A DNA stretch of 64,000 nucleotides. Origin: Streptococcus sp. SPS1. Lineage in GTDB: Bacteria; Bacillota; Bacilli; Lactobacillales; Streptococcaceae. The position numbers and the translations under genes are program-made. The notes beneath the pieces were generated by a model, which saw only the letters and a program-made list of their open reading frames with translations, did not search any database and had not been told where the DNA came from. The stretch spans positions 124,001 to 188,000 of the forward strand of contig NZ_JAQFJG010000003.1 of the NCBI RefSeq assembly GCF_030439915.1. Reading direction: 5' to 3'. Of the stretch, positions 18,695 through 29,333 are shown one piece after another; within the stretch, counting starts at the first letter, position 1; the number at the start of each line of letters is the position of its first letter.

Positions 18695-20518
18695 TTATTC
18701 TTCATCCATGCTCAAGACGCTGAGGAAGGCTTCTTGAGGAACTTCTACTGATCCGATGGCTTTCATACGCTTCTTACCAGCTTTTTGTTTTTCAAGGAGT
18801 TTACGCTTACGAGAAACGTCACCACCATAACATTTAGCAAGTACGTTCTTACGAAGGGCCTTGATATCAGTACGAGCCACAATATTGTGTCCAATAGCTG
18901 CTTGAATTGGCACCTCAAATTGTTGGCGAGGGATAATTTTCTTGAGCTTATCAACGATGAGTTTCCCACGCTCGTAGGCAAAGTCCTTGTGAACGATAAA
19001 GCTGAGGGCATCCACCTTGTCTCCATTGAGAAGGATGTCCATTTTGACCAGCTTAGATGGGCGATATTCTGACAATTCGTAGTCAAAACTTGCATAACCA
19101 CGTGTCGAAGACTTGAGTTTATCAAAGAAGTCGAAGACGATTTCAGCAAGTGGAATTTGATAGATGACATTAACACGGTTATCGTCAATATAGTCCATAG
19201 TCACAAAGTCCCCACGCTTGCGCTGAGCTAGCTCCATCACTGCTCCAACAAACTCTTGCGGTACCATGATTTGCGCTTTAACATATGGCTCTTCAATGGT
19301 CGCAATCTTGGTTGGGTCTGGGAACTCAGACGGGTTGGACACATCCATAGACTCACCGTCGGTCAAATTAACCTTATAGATAACAGACGGAGCTGTCATG
19401 ATGAGGTCGATATTGAACTCACGCTCTAAACGTTCTTGGATAACATCCATATGGAGAAGTCCAAGGAATCCACAACGGAAACCAAATCCAAGTGCCTGAG
19501 ATGTTTCTGGTTCAAACTGAAGACTAGCATCATTCAGTTGCAATTTTTCAAGGGCTTCACGAAGGTCATTGTACTTGTTTGATTCAATTGGATAGAGACC
19601 CGCAAAGACCATCGGATTCATCTGCTTGTAACCATGTAATGGCTCTGCCGCAGGATTGGTTGCCAAGGTAACGGTATCACCCACACGCGTATCCTGAACC
19701 GTCTTAATAGAAGCCGCAATATAACCAACGTCACCAGTCGCAAGGAAATCACGACCAACTGCTTTCGGAGTAAAAATACCGACTTCGGTCACATCAAAGG
19801 TCTTGCCATTACTCATGAGCTGAATCTTATCACCAGGTTTGACCACCCCATCCATGACACGCACTTGGAGAATAACCCCACGGTAGGCATCGTAAACAGA
19901 GTCGAAAATCAAGGCCTTAAGTGGCGCCGTCACATCACCCGTTGGTGCTGGTACTTTTTCTACGATTTGCTCGAGGATTTCTTCAATACCGATACCAGCC
20001 TTGGCAGATGCTAAAACTGCTTCACTGGCATCCAAACCAATGACATCTTCAATCTCCGTACGCACGCGCTCAGGATCTGCAGCTGGTAGGTCAATTTTGT
20101 TAATGACTGGCATGATTTCCAAATCATTATCCAAAGCCAGATAAACATTGGCAAGGGTTTGAGCCTCAATCCCTTGGGCAGCATCGACCACCAAAATCGC
20201 TCCCTCACAGGCAGCTAGCGAACGTGAAACTTCATAGGTGAAGTCTACGTGTCCTGGTGTGTCAATCAAGTGGAAAATATAAGTTTCCCCATCTTTTGCA
20301 GTATAATTCAGCTCGATGGCATTCAACTTAATGGTAATCCCACGTTCCCGCTCTAAATCCATACTATCCAAAAGTTGGGCCTGCATTTCACGACTGGATA
20401 CTGTCTCTGTCTTTTCCAAAATGCGGTCTGCTAGAGTCGACTTTCCATGGTCAATATGGGCGATAATAGAGAAGTTACGGATCTTCTCCTGTCGTTTTTT
20501 CAATTCTTCTAAGTTCAT
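18695..20518 (-). CDS. lepA: Elongation factor 4 (LepA)
   Basis: LepA (607 aa) is a ribosome-associated GTPase that can back-translocate stalled ribosomes. Motifs in order: G1 [18 protein letters not shown]3 DTPGHVDF, G4 NKIDL. The EF4-specific C-terminal domain follows ([20 protein letters not shown]). I chose ATG 20518, giving [20 protein letters not shown], because AAAGGAAGAG precedes it and 607 is the family length; the longer reading adds an unrelated N-terminus. Confidence 0.97.
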   Translation of the reverse strand: MNLEELKKRQEKIRNFSIIAHIDHGKSTLADRILEKTETVSSREMQAQLLDSMDLERERGITIKLNAIELNYTAKDGETYIFHLIDTPGHVDFTYEVSRSLAACEGAILVVDAAQGIEAQTLANVYLALDNDLEIMPVINKIDLPAADPERVRTEIEDVIGLDASEAVLASAKAGIGIEEILEQIVEKVPAPTGDVTAPLKALIFDSVYDAYRGVILQVRVMDGVVKPGDKIQLMSNGKTFDVTEVGIFTPKAVGRDFLATGDVGYIAASIKTVQDTRVGDTVTLATNPAAEPLHGYKQMNPMVFAGLYPIESNKYNDLREALEKLQLNDASLQFEPETSQALGFGFRCGFLGLLHMDVIQERLEREFNIDLIMTAPSVIYKVNLTDGESMDVSNPSEFPDPTKIATIEEPYVKAQIMVPQEFVGAVMELAQRKRGDFVTMDYIDDNRVNVIYQIPLAEIVFDFFDKLKSSTRGYASFDYELSEYRPSKLVKMDILLNGDKVDALSFIVHKDFAYERGKLIVDKLKKIIPRQQFEVPIQAAIGHNIVARTDIKALRKNVLAKCYGGDVSRKRKLLEKQKAGKKRMKAIGSVEVPQEAFLSVLSMDEE

Positions 20519-20596
20519 GATTCTCTTCCTTTCAGGGTATCTATTTATTATAAATTGTTTTTGACATTTTGACAAGACCATACCCTGCTAGGAGTA

Positions 20597-21325
20597 CTAA
20601 TCTTCAGCGACAAAGCCGTCATTTTCGATAAAGTGGTGTTCTGTCATCCCTTGGTCTGTAAAGACAATCCCATGAAGGACACCACCATAAACAGCTCCTC
20701 CATCCATTCCAATCTTGCCATCTTCCGTCATCCAAAGCTCAGCTGTACCGCGTTCTTGCTTCAACAAACCATAGACCGGTGTATGACCAAAGACAATAGT
20801 TTTCCCAGTATGATTTTCTGCTTCGTGGAATGGTTTTCTAAGCCATACTTTCTTGTAATCTGTAGTTTCATGCCAGTCGTCCAAGATCAAATCAATACCT
20901 GCGTGCACAAAGATATACTTATCTGTCTCTACCACAAACGGCATTTGACGAATAAATTCGACCAAGTCTGCCGCTTCAGTAGCAACACGCTTGGCATCCT
21001 CAACTCCATCAACTGGTGCATCCAAGGGACGACCTAGGATAGAGTTAATGGTTGTATCTCCACCATTGCGACGATAATGGTCATAGCTTTCTTCTGGGTC
21101 ATCGAGCCAAGTCAAAAACATATACTCGTGATTTCCTGACAAACAGATAGCCCCTTGATTATCGACCAAGTCCTTAACCATCTCTAGGACACGGCGACTA
21201 TCTTCACCACGGTCAATCAAATCCCCTAGAAAGAGCAACTGGGTCTGACCATCCCACGTTTTGAGAAGGTCTTCCAGCACCCCAGCTTTTCCGTGAACAT
21301 CTCCAATTACATAATAGTCTGTCAT
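20597..21325 (-). CDS. Serine/threonine-type metallophosphoesterase
   Basis: A 242-residue calcineurin-like phosphoesterase. The metal-binding motifs of the PPP family are visible: GDVHG near the N-terminus, GDLIDRGEDS, SGNHEYM and FGHTPVYG. It could be a protein phosphatase or a bis(5'-nucleosyl)tetraphosphatase-type enzyme; the sequence alone does not decide. It starts one base after the recN stop and is the last gene of the xseA-to-phosphatase operon. Confidence 0.88.
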   Translation of the reverse strand: MTDYYVIGDVHGKAGVLEDLLKTWDGQTQLLFLGDLIDRGEDSRRVLEMVKDLVDNQGAICLSGNHEYMFLTWLDDPEESYDHYRRNGGDTTINSILGRPLDAPVDGVEDAKRVATEAADLVEFIRQMPFVVETDKYIFVHAGIDLILDDWHETTDYKKVWLRKPFHEAENHTGKTIVFGHTPVYGLLKQERGTAELWMTEDGKIGMDGGAVYGGVLHGIVFTDQGMTEHHFIENDGFVAED

Positions 21326-21326
21326 C

Positions 21327-22994
21327 TTATTTCTCCCTGTTTCTCAACAATTCTCTGGCTTGCGTCAGGGCTGCTTCCGTCACATCATCACCTGCCAACA
21401 TCTTAGCAACTTCTTCCACTCGCTCTTCAACCGTCAAGAGACGAACAGTCGAAACCGTTGAATGGTCATTACTAATCTTCTCAATAAAGAATTGATAATC
21501 CGCAATCGCAATCACTTGTGGTAAATGGGAAATAGCTAGAACCTGCCCATGCTGGCCAATCTTGTGAATCTTCTGTGCAATAGCCTGAGCTACACGGCCT
21601 GAAACTCCTGTATCCACCTCATCAAAGACAATGCTGGTCTTTCCTTCTTTACGTGAAAAGGCAGACTTAATGGCTAGCATGAGACGAGACAATTCCCCAC
21701 CAGATGCAACCTTAACCAAGGGTTTAAAGTCTTCGCCAGGGTTGGTTGAAATGTAAAATTCGACCATTTCATTGCCCTCACGGCTGAATTTGCCCTTGCT
21801 AAAACGAACCTGAAACTGGGCTTTTTCCATAAAGAGGTCTTGCAGTTCTTGTTTAATCTCTGCTTCTAGCTGCTGAGCCAAGTCATGACGAGCAGATGCA
21901 AGCTGACCTGCCAAATCAACAAGATTGACTTCTAATTTCTTGAGCTCTGCTTCCATGTCCTCAGATGAAAGGTTATTGCCTGTCAAGAGATTGTACTCTT
22001 CTGTAATCTTGGCAAAATAAAGCAAGACATCGTCTACAGTCCCACCATACTTACGGGTAATAGTATGAAGGAGATCCAAACGATTCTCAACCTGCATGAG
22101 ACGATTGCCGTCAAAATCAAGATCCTCAATAATAGCTTCCAGACGCTTGCTAATGTCTTCTAAGACATAATAAGTCTCAGACAGAGAGCTTGAAATTTCA
22201 CGGTATTCAGGGTCATACTCTTCGACACTTTCCATATCATTCATAGCTGAACGAACATTGGCCAGACTTGAAAAGTCTTCATTGTCCAACATACTGTAGG
22301 CATTGGTCAGTGTATCCGCAATATTTTTATGGTTGAGCAGTTTATCTCGCTCTTGATTGAGAGCCAAATCTTCTCCAGCCTGCAAGTTTGCTGACTCAAT
22401 CTCTGCCATTTGAAATTCCAACATTTCGATACGTGCCTTATGTTCTTGTTGGTTTTTCTTGACTTCCAGAACCTGCTTGCGCATTTTCCGATAAGCATCA
22501 AAACTCGTCTGATAGGTTTCTTTCAAGTTCCAAAAAGCTGCATCGCCAAATTCATCCAACATCTGGATATGAAGTTGAGGACGCATTAACTCCTCTTGGT
22601 CATGCTGACCATGTATATCCACAAGATGTTGTCCAATAGCACGCAAAACAGACAGATTAACCATCTGGCCATTGACACGGCTGATACTCCGACCATTTTG
22701 CAAGATTTCCCGACGAATGATAATTTCATCACCCAATTCTAAACCTTGCTCATCAAAAATTTCCTGTAAAAGTCGACTATTCTCAACCGAGAAAAGCCCC
22801 TCAATCTCTGCCTTTGGCGCACCATGACGAATAACATCTGTCGTCGCACGAGCTCCCAACATCATATTCATGGCATCAATGATAATCGACTTCCCTGCAC
22901 CCGTTTCACCAGTCAGAACAGTCATCCCCTTTTCAAAATTGAGGGAAATAGCCTCAATAATGGCAAAGTTTTTTATCGAAATTTCAAGTAACAT
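21327..22994 (-). CDS. recN: DNA repair protein RecN
   Basis: RecN (555 aa) is an SMC-like ATPase that gathers DNA ends in double-strand break repair. Walker A GETGAGKSIIIDAM lies near the N-terminus, a long coiled coil occupies the middle, the signature VASGGELSRLMLA follows, and Walker B SIVFDEVDTGVSG comes next. It begins 6 bp after the argR stop, a common gene pair in Firmicutes. MLLEISIKNFAIIEAISL is the standard start. Confidence 0.97.
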   Translation of the reverse strand: MLLEISIKNFAIIEAISLNFEKGMTVLTGETGAGKSIIIDAMNMMLGARATTDVIRHGAPKAEIEGLFSVENSRLLQEIFDEQGLELGDEIIIRREILQNGRSISRVNGQMVNLSVLRAIGQHLVDIHGQHDQEELMRPQLHIQMLDEFGDAAFWNLKETYQTSFDAYRKMRKQVLEVKKNQQEHKARIEMLEFQMAEIESANLQAGEDLALNQERDKLLNHKNIADTLTNAYSMLDNEDFSSLANVRSAMNDMESVEEYDPEYREISSSLSETYYVLEDISKRLEAIIEDLDFDGNRLMQVENRLDLLHTITRKYGGTVDDVLLYFAKITEEYNLLTGNNLSSEDMEAELKKLEVNLVDLAGQLASARHDLAQQLEAEIKQELQDLFMEKAQFQVRFSKGKFSREGNEMVEFYISTNPGEDFKPLVKVASGGELSRLMLAIKSAFSRKEGKTSIVFDEVDTGVSGRVAQAIAQKIHKIGQHGQVLAISHLPQVIAIADYQFFIEKISNDHSTVSTVRLLTVEERVEEVAKMLAGDDVTEAALTQARELLRNREK

Positions 22995-23000
22995 ATAGAC

Positions 23001-23432
23001 CTACCAATTTTTTACTTGTTCAAAGATTTCCTCAGCTAGACTTTCACTTCTGGCAATGACTAAAATTGAGCTATCATCAGCCAAACAGCTGAAAATCTTG
23101 TCCGCAAAAGTCTCGGTTAACTGAGCTTTTACAAAAGCCGTATTTCCTGGAATCACTTGGAGATTGATCATCTTATCCATCAATTGAGCCGATTCGATAT
23201 TATCTTCAGCCAGTTGCAAACTTTTTACGATTGATTTTGGCAATTCGTAGACATAGGTGTTGTCTCTCAAAGGAATTTTGACAATACCTAGTTCTTTGAT
23301 ATCTCGGGATACCGTTGCCTGAGTAGCAGTGATACCTGCTTCTTTCAAATGTTCTACGATTTCTTCTTGCGTACCGATTTGATAATCTGTCACAAATCGT
23401 CTAATTTTTTCAAGTCTCTCTTTTTTATTCAT
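23001..23432 (-). CDS. ahrC: ArgR/AhrC-family arginine repressor (first copy)
   Basis: A 143-residue arginine-responsive regulator. The N-terminal winged helix (TQATVSRDIKELGIVKIPL, with the ARG-box recognition helix) is followed by the C-terminal oligomerisation and arginine-binding domain (VIPGNTAFV and a DDSSILVIA motif). It overlaps tlyA by 8 bp and precedes recN, which is the AhrC context in Firmicutes. A second, divergent ArgR is encoded at 47885-48355; streptococcal ArgR and AhrC proteins can act together. Confidence 0.93.
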   Translation of the reverse strand: MNKKERLEKIRRFVTDYQIGTQEEIVEHLKEAGITATQATVSRDIKELGIVKIPLRDNTYVYELPKSIVKSLQLAEDNIESAQLMDKMINLQVIPGNTAFVKAQLTETFADKIFSCLADDSSILVIARSESLAEEIFEQVKNW

Positions 23433-24240
23433 TTTTAAATTGACTATGCGCCCTCTCTACTACTTCTTCAATATCAGCAAGAACCTGATTGCTTGCTGAC
23501 TCTTCTTTTTTCAAATATGCTAAAAACTCAATATTTCCATGTCCACCTTGGATGGGAGAAAAGTCCAAACCAAGGACTGAAAAGCCTTCCTCTACTGCCA
23601 TAGCTGTGACAGATTCAAGGACATGTTGATGAACCTTGGCATCGCGAATGATTCCATTTTTCCCAATCTGCTCACGTCCTGCCTCAAACTGGGGCTTAAC
23701 CAAAGCCACAACCTGACCTTGAGCTGCCAAGACTCGATGCAAGGCCGGAAGAATCAGACTGAGGGAAATGAAACTCACGTCAATGCTGGCAAAGCTCGGT
23801 TCCTGCTCGAAATCAGTCTTTTCAGCATAGCGGAAATTGAACTGCTCCATACTGACAACTCGCGGGTCCTGGCGTAGTTTCCAAGCCAACTGATTGGTAC
23901 CAACATCGACTGCGAAGACCAACTCAGCACCATTTTGCAACATGACATCGGTAAAACCTCCAGTAGAAGCACCAATATCAATCGTTGTTGCCCCTTCTAC
24001 TGTCAAATCAAAGACCTGCAAGGCCTTTTCCAGTTTTAAACCACCACGGCTAACATACTTGAGTTTCTCCCCCTTGAGTTTCAGCTCGGTGTCATCTGGG
24101 ATTTTCTCTCCTGGTTTATCAAACCGTTCTCCATTCAGAACTGCTACGACTAGTCCAGCCATCACACCACGCTTGGCCTGTTCTCGCGTTTCAAACAAGC
24201 CCTGTTTATAAGCTAGTACATCCACTCTTTCCTTAGCCAT
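23425..24240 (-). CDS. tlyA: TlyA-family rRNA methyltransferase
   Basis: A 271-residue protein of the TlyA/hemolysin A family. An N-terminal S4 RNA-binding domain (about residues 1-60, [19 protein letters not shown]) is joined to an FtsJ-like methyltransferase domain with the AdoMet motif DIGASTGGFTDVML. These proteins 2'-O-methylate rRNA; the name hemolysin is historical. It overlaps both neighbours (ispA by 8 bp, argR by 8 bp). Confidence 0.93.
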   Translation of the reverse strand: MAKERVDVLAYKQGLFETREQAKRGVMAGLVVAVLNGERFDKPGEKIPDDTELKLKGEKLKYVSRGGLKLEKALQVFDLTVEGATTIDIGASTGGFTDVMLQNGAELVFAVDVGTNQLAWKLRQDPRVVSMEQFNFRYAEKTDFEQEPSFASIDVSFISLSLILPALHRVLAAQGQVVALVKPQFEAGREQIGKNGIIRDAKVHQHVLESVTAMAVEEGFSVLGLDFSPIQGGHGNIEFLAYLKKEESASNQVLADIEEVVERAHSQFKNE

Positions 24241-25108
24241 TGATTCTCAAACTTTCTACTACTTTTACAATCGACTCTGTTTCAAAGGGAACCTGCTGGG
24301 CAATTTCTTCTAATTTGGCATTAGCTTGATCCAAAGTCTGGTTACAAAAGGCAATAGCCTCTTCCAAGCCCAACAAGGCAGGATAGGTTGACTTTTCTGC
24401 CTGCAGATCCTTTTGTGGTGTCTTGCCAATTTCTTCAAAACTAGCTGTCACATCTAGCACATCATCTCTAACTTGAAAAGCAAGCCCAATCAATTCACCA
24501 ACAATTTTCAGCTTCACCTGCATTTCAGGTTCCAATTCGGCTATAATAGCAGCCGCTTGGAAAGGATAGGCTAGTAATTTCCCAGTCTTATTAGCATGAA
24601 TGGTCTGAAGTTCTTCCAAAGACAAATGCTGATGTTCGCCCTCCATATCCAAAACTTGCCCTGCTACCATGCCTAGACTTCCTGAAGCAAGAGATAAGTT
24701 GGCAATCAAGTCCACCTTAATCTGACTTGGCAAATCTGCCTGCGCTATCAAGGCATAGGGATCTAGGAACAAAGCATCTCCAGCCAAAATAGCCATAGCT
24801 TCACCGAATTTCTTATGGTTGGTCAAACGCCCTCGACGGTAATCATCATCATCCATGGCAGGAAGATCATCATGAATCAAACTCCCTGTATGAATCATTT
24901 CCAAGGCCGCAGCCACCTGTGCATGTGCTGGTTTAATAGCCACCTGCAAGACTTCCAGAACTTCTAACAGAAGAAAAGGCCGAATACGCTTGCCACCAGC
25001 ATGAATGGAATAGAGAACAGACTCTCGCAAACTAAAGGCAAACTGCTGGTCTCCATAAAAATCTTCCAGGACTGACTCGACAAGAGCTAATTTTTCTTGC
25101 GTCTTCAT
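24233..25108 (-). CDS. ispA: Farnesyl diphosphate synthase
   Basis: A 291-residue polyprenyl synthetase that condenses IPP with DMAPP/GPP to farnesyl diphosphate, the precursor of undecaprenyl phosphate. The two aspartate-rich motifs are present: [14 protein letters not shown] and [10 protein letters not shown]. Its ATG overlaps the xseB stop and its stop overlaps tlyA by 8 bp, so all are translationally coupled. Confidence 0.95.
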   Translation of the reverse strand: MKTQEKLALVESVLEDFYGDQQFAFSLRESVLYSIHAGGKRIRPFLLLEVLEVLQVAIKPAHAQVAAALEMIHTGSLIHDDLPAMDDDDYRRGRLTNHKKFGEAMAILAGDALFLDPYALIAQADLPSQIKVDLIANLSLASGSLGMVAGQVLDMEGEHQHLSLEELQTIHANKTGKLLAYPFQAAAIIAELEPEMQVKLKIVGELIGLAFQVRDDVLDVTASFEEIGKTPQKDLQAEKSTYPALLGLEEAIAFCNQTLDQANAKLEEIAQQVPFETESIVKVVESLRING

Positions 25109-25317
25109 TCAAAATCACTTTCTGTTCCGTCTTCTTGCATAACCTTGACCAAGGTCTTTTCAGCCTTGTCCAGCGTCGCTTGGAGCTCTTTTGACAAGAC
25201 CATGCCCTTTTGAAAGGCAGCAATCGCATCTTCCAGAGCAATTTCACCATTCTCCAAACTTTGGACAATGGTCTCCAGCTCTGCTAGATTTTCCTCAAAT
25301 TTCTTTTGTTTTGACAT
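25105..25317 (-). CDS. xseB: Exodeoxyribonuclease VII small subunit
   Basis: XseB (70 aa) is the helical small subunit of exonuclease VII. The family motif [19 protein letters not shown] is complete. It starts inside the end of xseA (23-bp overlap) and ends in an ATGA-type overlap with ispA, typical of this operon. Confidence 0.95.
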   Translation of the reverse strand: MSKQKKFEENLAELETIVQSLENGEIALEDAIAAFQKGMVLSKELQATLDKAEKTLVKVMQEDGTESDFE

Positions 25318-26635
25318 CTTTAACCTCTAATTCTACTCGACCATCTCGCATCAAAAGCGTCACTTGGTCTTTTTTCTTCAAACTCTCAACCGAATCTACA
25401 ACGGACTCTTCTTTTTTGACAATAGCATAACCACGCGCCACGATTCGACTGGTATCCAACATCAACAAGGCTTCTGAAAGTCGCTTGACCTCAGCAACCT
25501 TGGCATCATAAACCAAAGCCATTTGGCTGCGGAGAAGCTTGTCCAACTGACCTAGACGATCTTGATAACGTTGGATTTTAGTAACAGGTGATAATTGAAC
25601 CAGTCGATGCGTCCTTGCTTGGACCAATTGCTTGTTATCAGAAATCCGTGTTCGTAAACTTTGTTTTAAGCGCAGTTGCAGTTGATCCAAGCGTTGCATA
25701 TAGCCATCATACAAACGCTCTGGCTGTCTAAAGATAACAGACTGACTGCATTTTTTCAAAGCTTCTTGTTTCTTAGATAGGATATTTCGGACTGCCGTTG
25801 CCATCCGTTTTTCCTGATTTTGCAAATGAGCTAATAGATCCAACTTGGTCACAGGTGTTGCCAGTTCAGCCGCCGCTGTTGGCGTTGCAGCGCGTCGATC
25901 TGCCACAAAATCTGCCAAGGTCACATCCGTCTCATGCCCCACACTAGAGATAACTGGTAAACGAGACTCAAAAATAGCTCGTACCACAATTTCTTCGTTA
26001 AAGGCCCAGAGATCCTCGATAGAACCACCCCCACGACCAATAATCAGCAAATCCAAATCGTCACGTTGATTGGCACGCGCAATATTTCGAGCAATTTCCT
26101 CTGCTGCTCCATCTCCTTGAACCTTAGTCGGATAGAGAAGGATATCTACACCTGGAAATCGCCTGCTGACTGTCGTGATAATATCTCGAATAACGGCTCC
26201 ACTGCGACTGGTTACTACACCGATTCGCTTAGCAAATTGGGGCAGAGGTTGCTTGAAGCGTTCTTGAAACAGGCCTTCTTCTGTCAATTTTTTCTTGAGT
26301 TGCTCAAACTGAATCGCAAGCGCCCCAACCCCATCAGGCTCAGCCTTTTCTATGATGATGGAGTAGCTACCACTTGGTTCGTAGACCTGTACGCGCCCAA
26401 TCACATTGATCTTCATCCCTTCTTCCAGGTCGAAGCCTAATTTCTGATAAATCCCAGACCAGATGGTCGCTTGAATAACTGCATGGTCATCTTTTAGGGA
26501 GAAATATTGGTGAGTAGGTCGTTTACGAAAGTTGGAAACTTGACCAGTTAAATAGACCCGTTCCAAGTAAGGGTCTTTATCGAATTTCATTTTCAGATAC
26601 TTGGTCAAAGTTGTTACCGATAAATACTTTTCCAT
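25295..26635 (-). CDS. xseA: Exodeoxyribonuclease VII large subunit
   Basis: XseA (446 aa) is the catalytic subunit of exonuclease VII, which degrades single-stranded DNA bidirectionally. An N-terminal OB fold (about residues 1-100, [17 protein letters not shown]) precedes the catalytic domain with [14 protein letters not shown] and the [13 protein letters not shown] motif; a long coiled-coil follows. I chose ATG 26635 ([11 protein letters not shown]) over an in-frame GTG two codons upstream. It opens the operon down to the phosphoesterase; a TATAAT (26676-26681, minus strand) lies 40 bp upstream. Confidence 0.96.
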   Translation of the reverse strand: MEKYLSVTTLTKYLKMKFDKDPYLERVYLTGQVSNFRKRPTHQYFSLKDDHAVIQATIWSGIYQKLGFDLEEGMKINVIGRVQVYEPSGSYSIIIEKAEPDGVGALAIQFEQLKKKLTEEGLFQERFKQPLPQFAKRIGVVTSRSGAVIRDIITTVSRRFPGVDILLYPTKVQGDGAAEEIARNIARANQRDDLDLLIIGRGGGSIEDLWAFNEEIVVRAIFESRLPVISSVGHETDVTLADFVADRRAATPTAAAELATPVTKLDLLAHLQNQEKRMATAVRNILSKKQEALKKCSQSVIFRQPERLYDGYMQRLDQLQLRLKQSLRTRISDNKQLVQARTHRLVQLSPVTKIQRYQDRLGQLDKLLRSQMALVYDAKVAEVKRLSEALLMLDTSRIVARGYAIVKKEESVVDSVESLKKKDQVTLLMRDGRVELEVKDVKTKEI

Positions 26636-26778
26636 CTCCACCTACTATTCATTTACTTGCTCTTTCATGGGTATTATTATACCAAAAATATGCCTAAAAA
26701 TCTCCATTTATGTACCATTATGAGGGAAAAATAAATAATAGGTTTACAACAAATATCTGACAGCTTATGGCATAAGAA

Positions 26779-26810
26779 AACGAGTATCTCCAATTACGGA
26801 TATACTCGTT
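26779..26810 (-). terminator. Hairpin terminator of the adhesin gene
   Basis: Stem AACGAGTATC / GATACTCGTT (with one bulge) between the adhesin stop and the xseA promoter. On the minus strand it is followed by TTTTCTT; on the plus strand by TTTTTTTG. It may insulate the accessory gene from xseA. Confidence 0.7.
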
Positions 26811-26874
26811 TTTTTGATATTTTAAAAGTGAACTTTTGCCTTCTGCTTAAATCTTTTCGACAAAACCTTGATAA

Positions 26875-29223
26875 CTATTTGTTACTTTCATCTTTACGTT
26901 TAGTAAACACAAAGAATGATGCTAAAGTTGTTAATAACCCAACCACAGTCATACTCATGTCCGACGCACTCCCCGTACGTGGCAATGTTGGTTTTTCCTC
27001 TTTTGGTGGCTTAACTTGTTTTGTTGGTTTCACCATTTTTGGTGGCTCAACCGGTTCTGTTGGTTTCTCCACTTTTGGCGATTCCACTGGTTTTACTGGT
27101 GTCTCCACTTTTGGTGGTTCAACAGGTTTTACTGGTTTCTCCACTTTTGGTGGCTCCACTGGTCTCGTTGGTGGCGTTGGTTCTTTCAAGTCAGGCTTAA
27201 CCGGTGGGGTTGGAGCTTTTGGTTCTTTCAAGTCAGGTTTCACTGGTTTTTCTTTATCGAACTTGTTTGGTTCTTTTGGAGCAACTCCTAATGGTGTTGG
27301 TTCTTTAAGTTCTGGTTGTTTTGGTTCAATCGGTGGAGTTGGTGGCGTTGGTTTTGGTGTTTCAATCAATTCTAGTTTCGGTTTCACATCAATATATTCG
27401 TCAACGATAGCCGTGTTGATTCCGAATAATTGAGTGAATGGGACGGTTGCACCAAATTCCAAATAGAAGCCATCTTCTGTCACTTTTATAACACCTGCAC
27501 CTTTGTATTTGTAAGGTGATTCTTGGTTATCCCATACCGGGTTTCCACTGTTAATTTCATCTAATGTTTTATCGGCATAAAATCCATCATCATGTTTATA
27601 GACAAAAGATTCATTCAATTTGATAAATGAAGCATTATGAATAGCATACACAATTTCACGATAGGTACTAGGCCATGTATTCACATTGGATCCATATTTG
27701 TTAGTCATATAATCTTTGACTTTTTTGAAACCATCTTTTTTGTACTCTTCTTCATCTTTTACGTATGCTGTTTTCAATTCTGCTTTTTTTGTATTCCACT
27801 CTTGACGTTTGGAAGGGTCACTCAATAATCCGCCGGGTTTTGATGCTGTTTCGAGATCTACGTTATACAGTTTCTTAAATTCGTCATTTAAGTATTCGTC
27901 ATAAACTCCTGATTTCCCATAGAATTCCTTAAACATATCCTTATTGTCTGCGAAATAATACGAATTGTCACTATAACCATGCCATCCTGTATTCATAGAA
28001 CTCACTGCAAACATAACTGGTTTTTCTTTCGTTGGAATCACTTTCGTTCCATCTTCAAGATATAGAGTTGGTTTCATACGAACTCTTGTACTATATCCAT
28101 GTTTTCTGAAATCACCATAGATTGATACTGAAATAGTTGGATCGTAGGCAGGAGAAATTTGCATTGTATCAACAGAACTACCAGTCTCTAAGACAGTGTA
28201 TTCATAATCAATACGTGTGACTTTTTTCTTATCGTATGTGGTGTTCTCTAAGTTTGTGTAAGTCACGGTAAACGGTCTATCTTTTTTGGCAATGACAGGA
28301 TATGTGGTGATATGTGGGTCTTTGCCGTATTCTCGATAACCTGTTACTGTTTCATCCCATCGTTTGATGATCTTATCTGTCAAATTATTTTTTGCTAATG
28401 CTTCATCTGATAATTGGTCGCTACTCAACTTTTTATGATTTAGTTTCCAAAAACTTCCGTCTTTCTGAGTATATTTCAACATTGCTAAAGCACCAGTATC
28501 ACCAGTATCTTTAACTTCTATGCTGATTTTAGCATTTGGTTCTTTAACGAAAATCAAATAGTTTTTTTCTTCGCTTGCAAAACGACCTGGTTTCTTCGAT
28601 TCTTCTTCGAATTTTTTCAATTTTTCGTTATATTCTGCTCTACGTTTATCGTTTTCAATTTTATCAGCAGCTTCATTAGATTTAACTTGTTTATTGTATT
28701 CTGCAAGTTTTGTATTGTATGTTGCGAGTTTAGCGTCATAATCAGCTTTGGCCATATTATAGTCAGTTTGAGCTTTGTCATAGGTCGCTTTATCTTTTTC
28801 ATATTGTGCTTTTTTAGCATCCCACTCAGCTTTAAGTTTTTCGTATTCAGCTTTTACCTTGTCCGCCTCAGCTTTTTGTTTATTGTATTCCGAAAGGTCA
28901 CTTTCGTATTTTGTAAGTGTCTCTTTGTTTGCAACTAACGCTTTGTCATATTCAGCCTTCGCCTTATCGTACTCAACCTTGTCCGCTTCATATTTAGCCA
29001 CACTTTCATTGTAGGCTTTAAGTTCTGCTTCATATGCTTTCTTATCTAATTCATATTTTGTTGTTTCTGCCTTATACGTAGTTAAAGCCTTGCCATAACT
29101 ATCAAACTCGTTTTGTTGAATGTTTGAAGATTGGTCAGAAGCTTCAACTGTATGCACCCCAAATAAGATAGCAGAAGTTAAGCATGCGCTTGCTAATCCA
29201 AATTTTACTGAGTTTTTGTTCAT
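26875..29223 (-). CDS. LPXTG surface adhesin with GbpC/antigen I/II-type domain
   Basis: A 782-residue cell-wall-anchored protein. Order: signal peptide (1-28, ending HTVEA), an Ala/Lys/Tyr-rich coiled-coil region (about 45-215, KxxYDKAKAEYDK-type repeats), a globular domain (about 220-600) that I recognise as GbpC/Spa-like from FTVTYTNLENTTYD and KYKGAGVIKV, a proline-rich stalk (about 610-744) and the sorting signal LPRTG (747-751) with hydrophobic span and KRKDESNK tail. Antigen I/II proteins of oral streptococci bind salivary glycoproteins; this one is half their size and lacks their C-terminal isopeptide domains. The start was set at ATG 29223. It stands alone between xseA and udk with lower GC, suggesting acquisition. 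The ligand is unknown. Sortase A is encoded nearby. Confidence 0.85.
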   Translation of the reverse strand: MNKNSVKFGLASACLTSAILFGVHTVEASDQSSNIQQNEFDSYGKALTTYKAETTKYELDKKAYEAELKAYNESVAKYEADKVEYDKAKAEYDKALVANKETLTKYESDLSEYNKQKAEADKVKAEYEKLKAEWDAKKAQYEKDKATYDKAQTDYNMAKADYDAKLATYNTKLAEYNKQVKSNEAADKIENDKRRAEYNEKLKKFEEESKKPGRFASEEKNYLIFVKEPNAKISIEVKDTGDTGALAMLKYTQKDGSFWKLNHKKLSSDQLSDEALAKNNLTDKIIKRWDETVTGYREYGKDPHITTYPVIAKKDRPFTVTYTNLENTTYDKKKVTRIDYEYTVLETGSSVDTMQISPAYDPTISVSIYGDFRKHGYSTRVRMKPTLYLEDGTKVIPTKEKPVMFAVSSMNTGWHGYSDNSYYFADNKDMFKEFYGKSGVYDEYLNDEFKKLYNVDLETASKPGGLLSDPSKRQEWNTKKAELKTAYVKDEEEYKKDGFKKVKDYMTNKYGSNVNTWPSTYREIVYAIHNASFIKLNESFVYKHDDGFYADKTLDEINSGNPVWDNQESPYKYKGAGVIKVTEDGFYLEFGATVPFTQLFGINTAIVDEYIDVKPKLELIETPKPTPPTPPIEPKQPELKEPTPLGVAPKEPNKFDKEKPVKPDLKEPKAPTPPVKPDLKEPTPPTRPVEPPKVEKPVKPVEPPKVETPVKPVESPKVEKPTEPVEPPKMVKPTKQVKPPKEEKPTLPRTGSASDMSMTVVGLLTTLASFFVFTKRKDESNK
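26992..27171 (-). repeat. Five 36-bp tandem repeats in the adhesin stalk
   Basis: Five 12-residue units of the type PVKPVEPPKVEK (residues 685-744) end two residues before LPRTG. The DNA repeats have the same 36-bp period with scattered changes. Two KPDLKEP units (about residues 655-680) precede them. Such stalks usually vary in copy number between strains. Confidence 0.85.
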
Positions 29224-29333
29224 ATTACTCACTCTTTCTTAGAACGATTTAGAGAAAACTTAGTTTCTTTTGATTATTTATTTTCTAAACTTAATACATA
29301 TACAATAAATTTACTTAAATCTAATTCATCTGA

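Noticed and set aside
26828..27433. A 201-aa Gly/Phe-rich plus-strand frame opposite the adhesin stalk
   Set aside because: It is antisense to the Pro-rich repeats, and the low complexity comes from the repeat codons.
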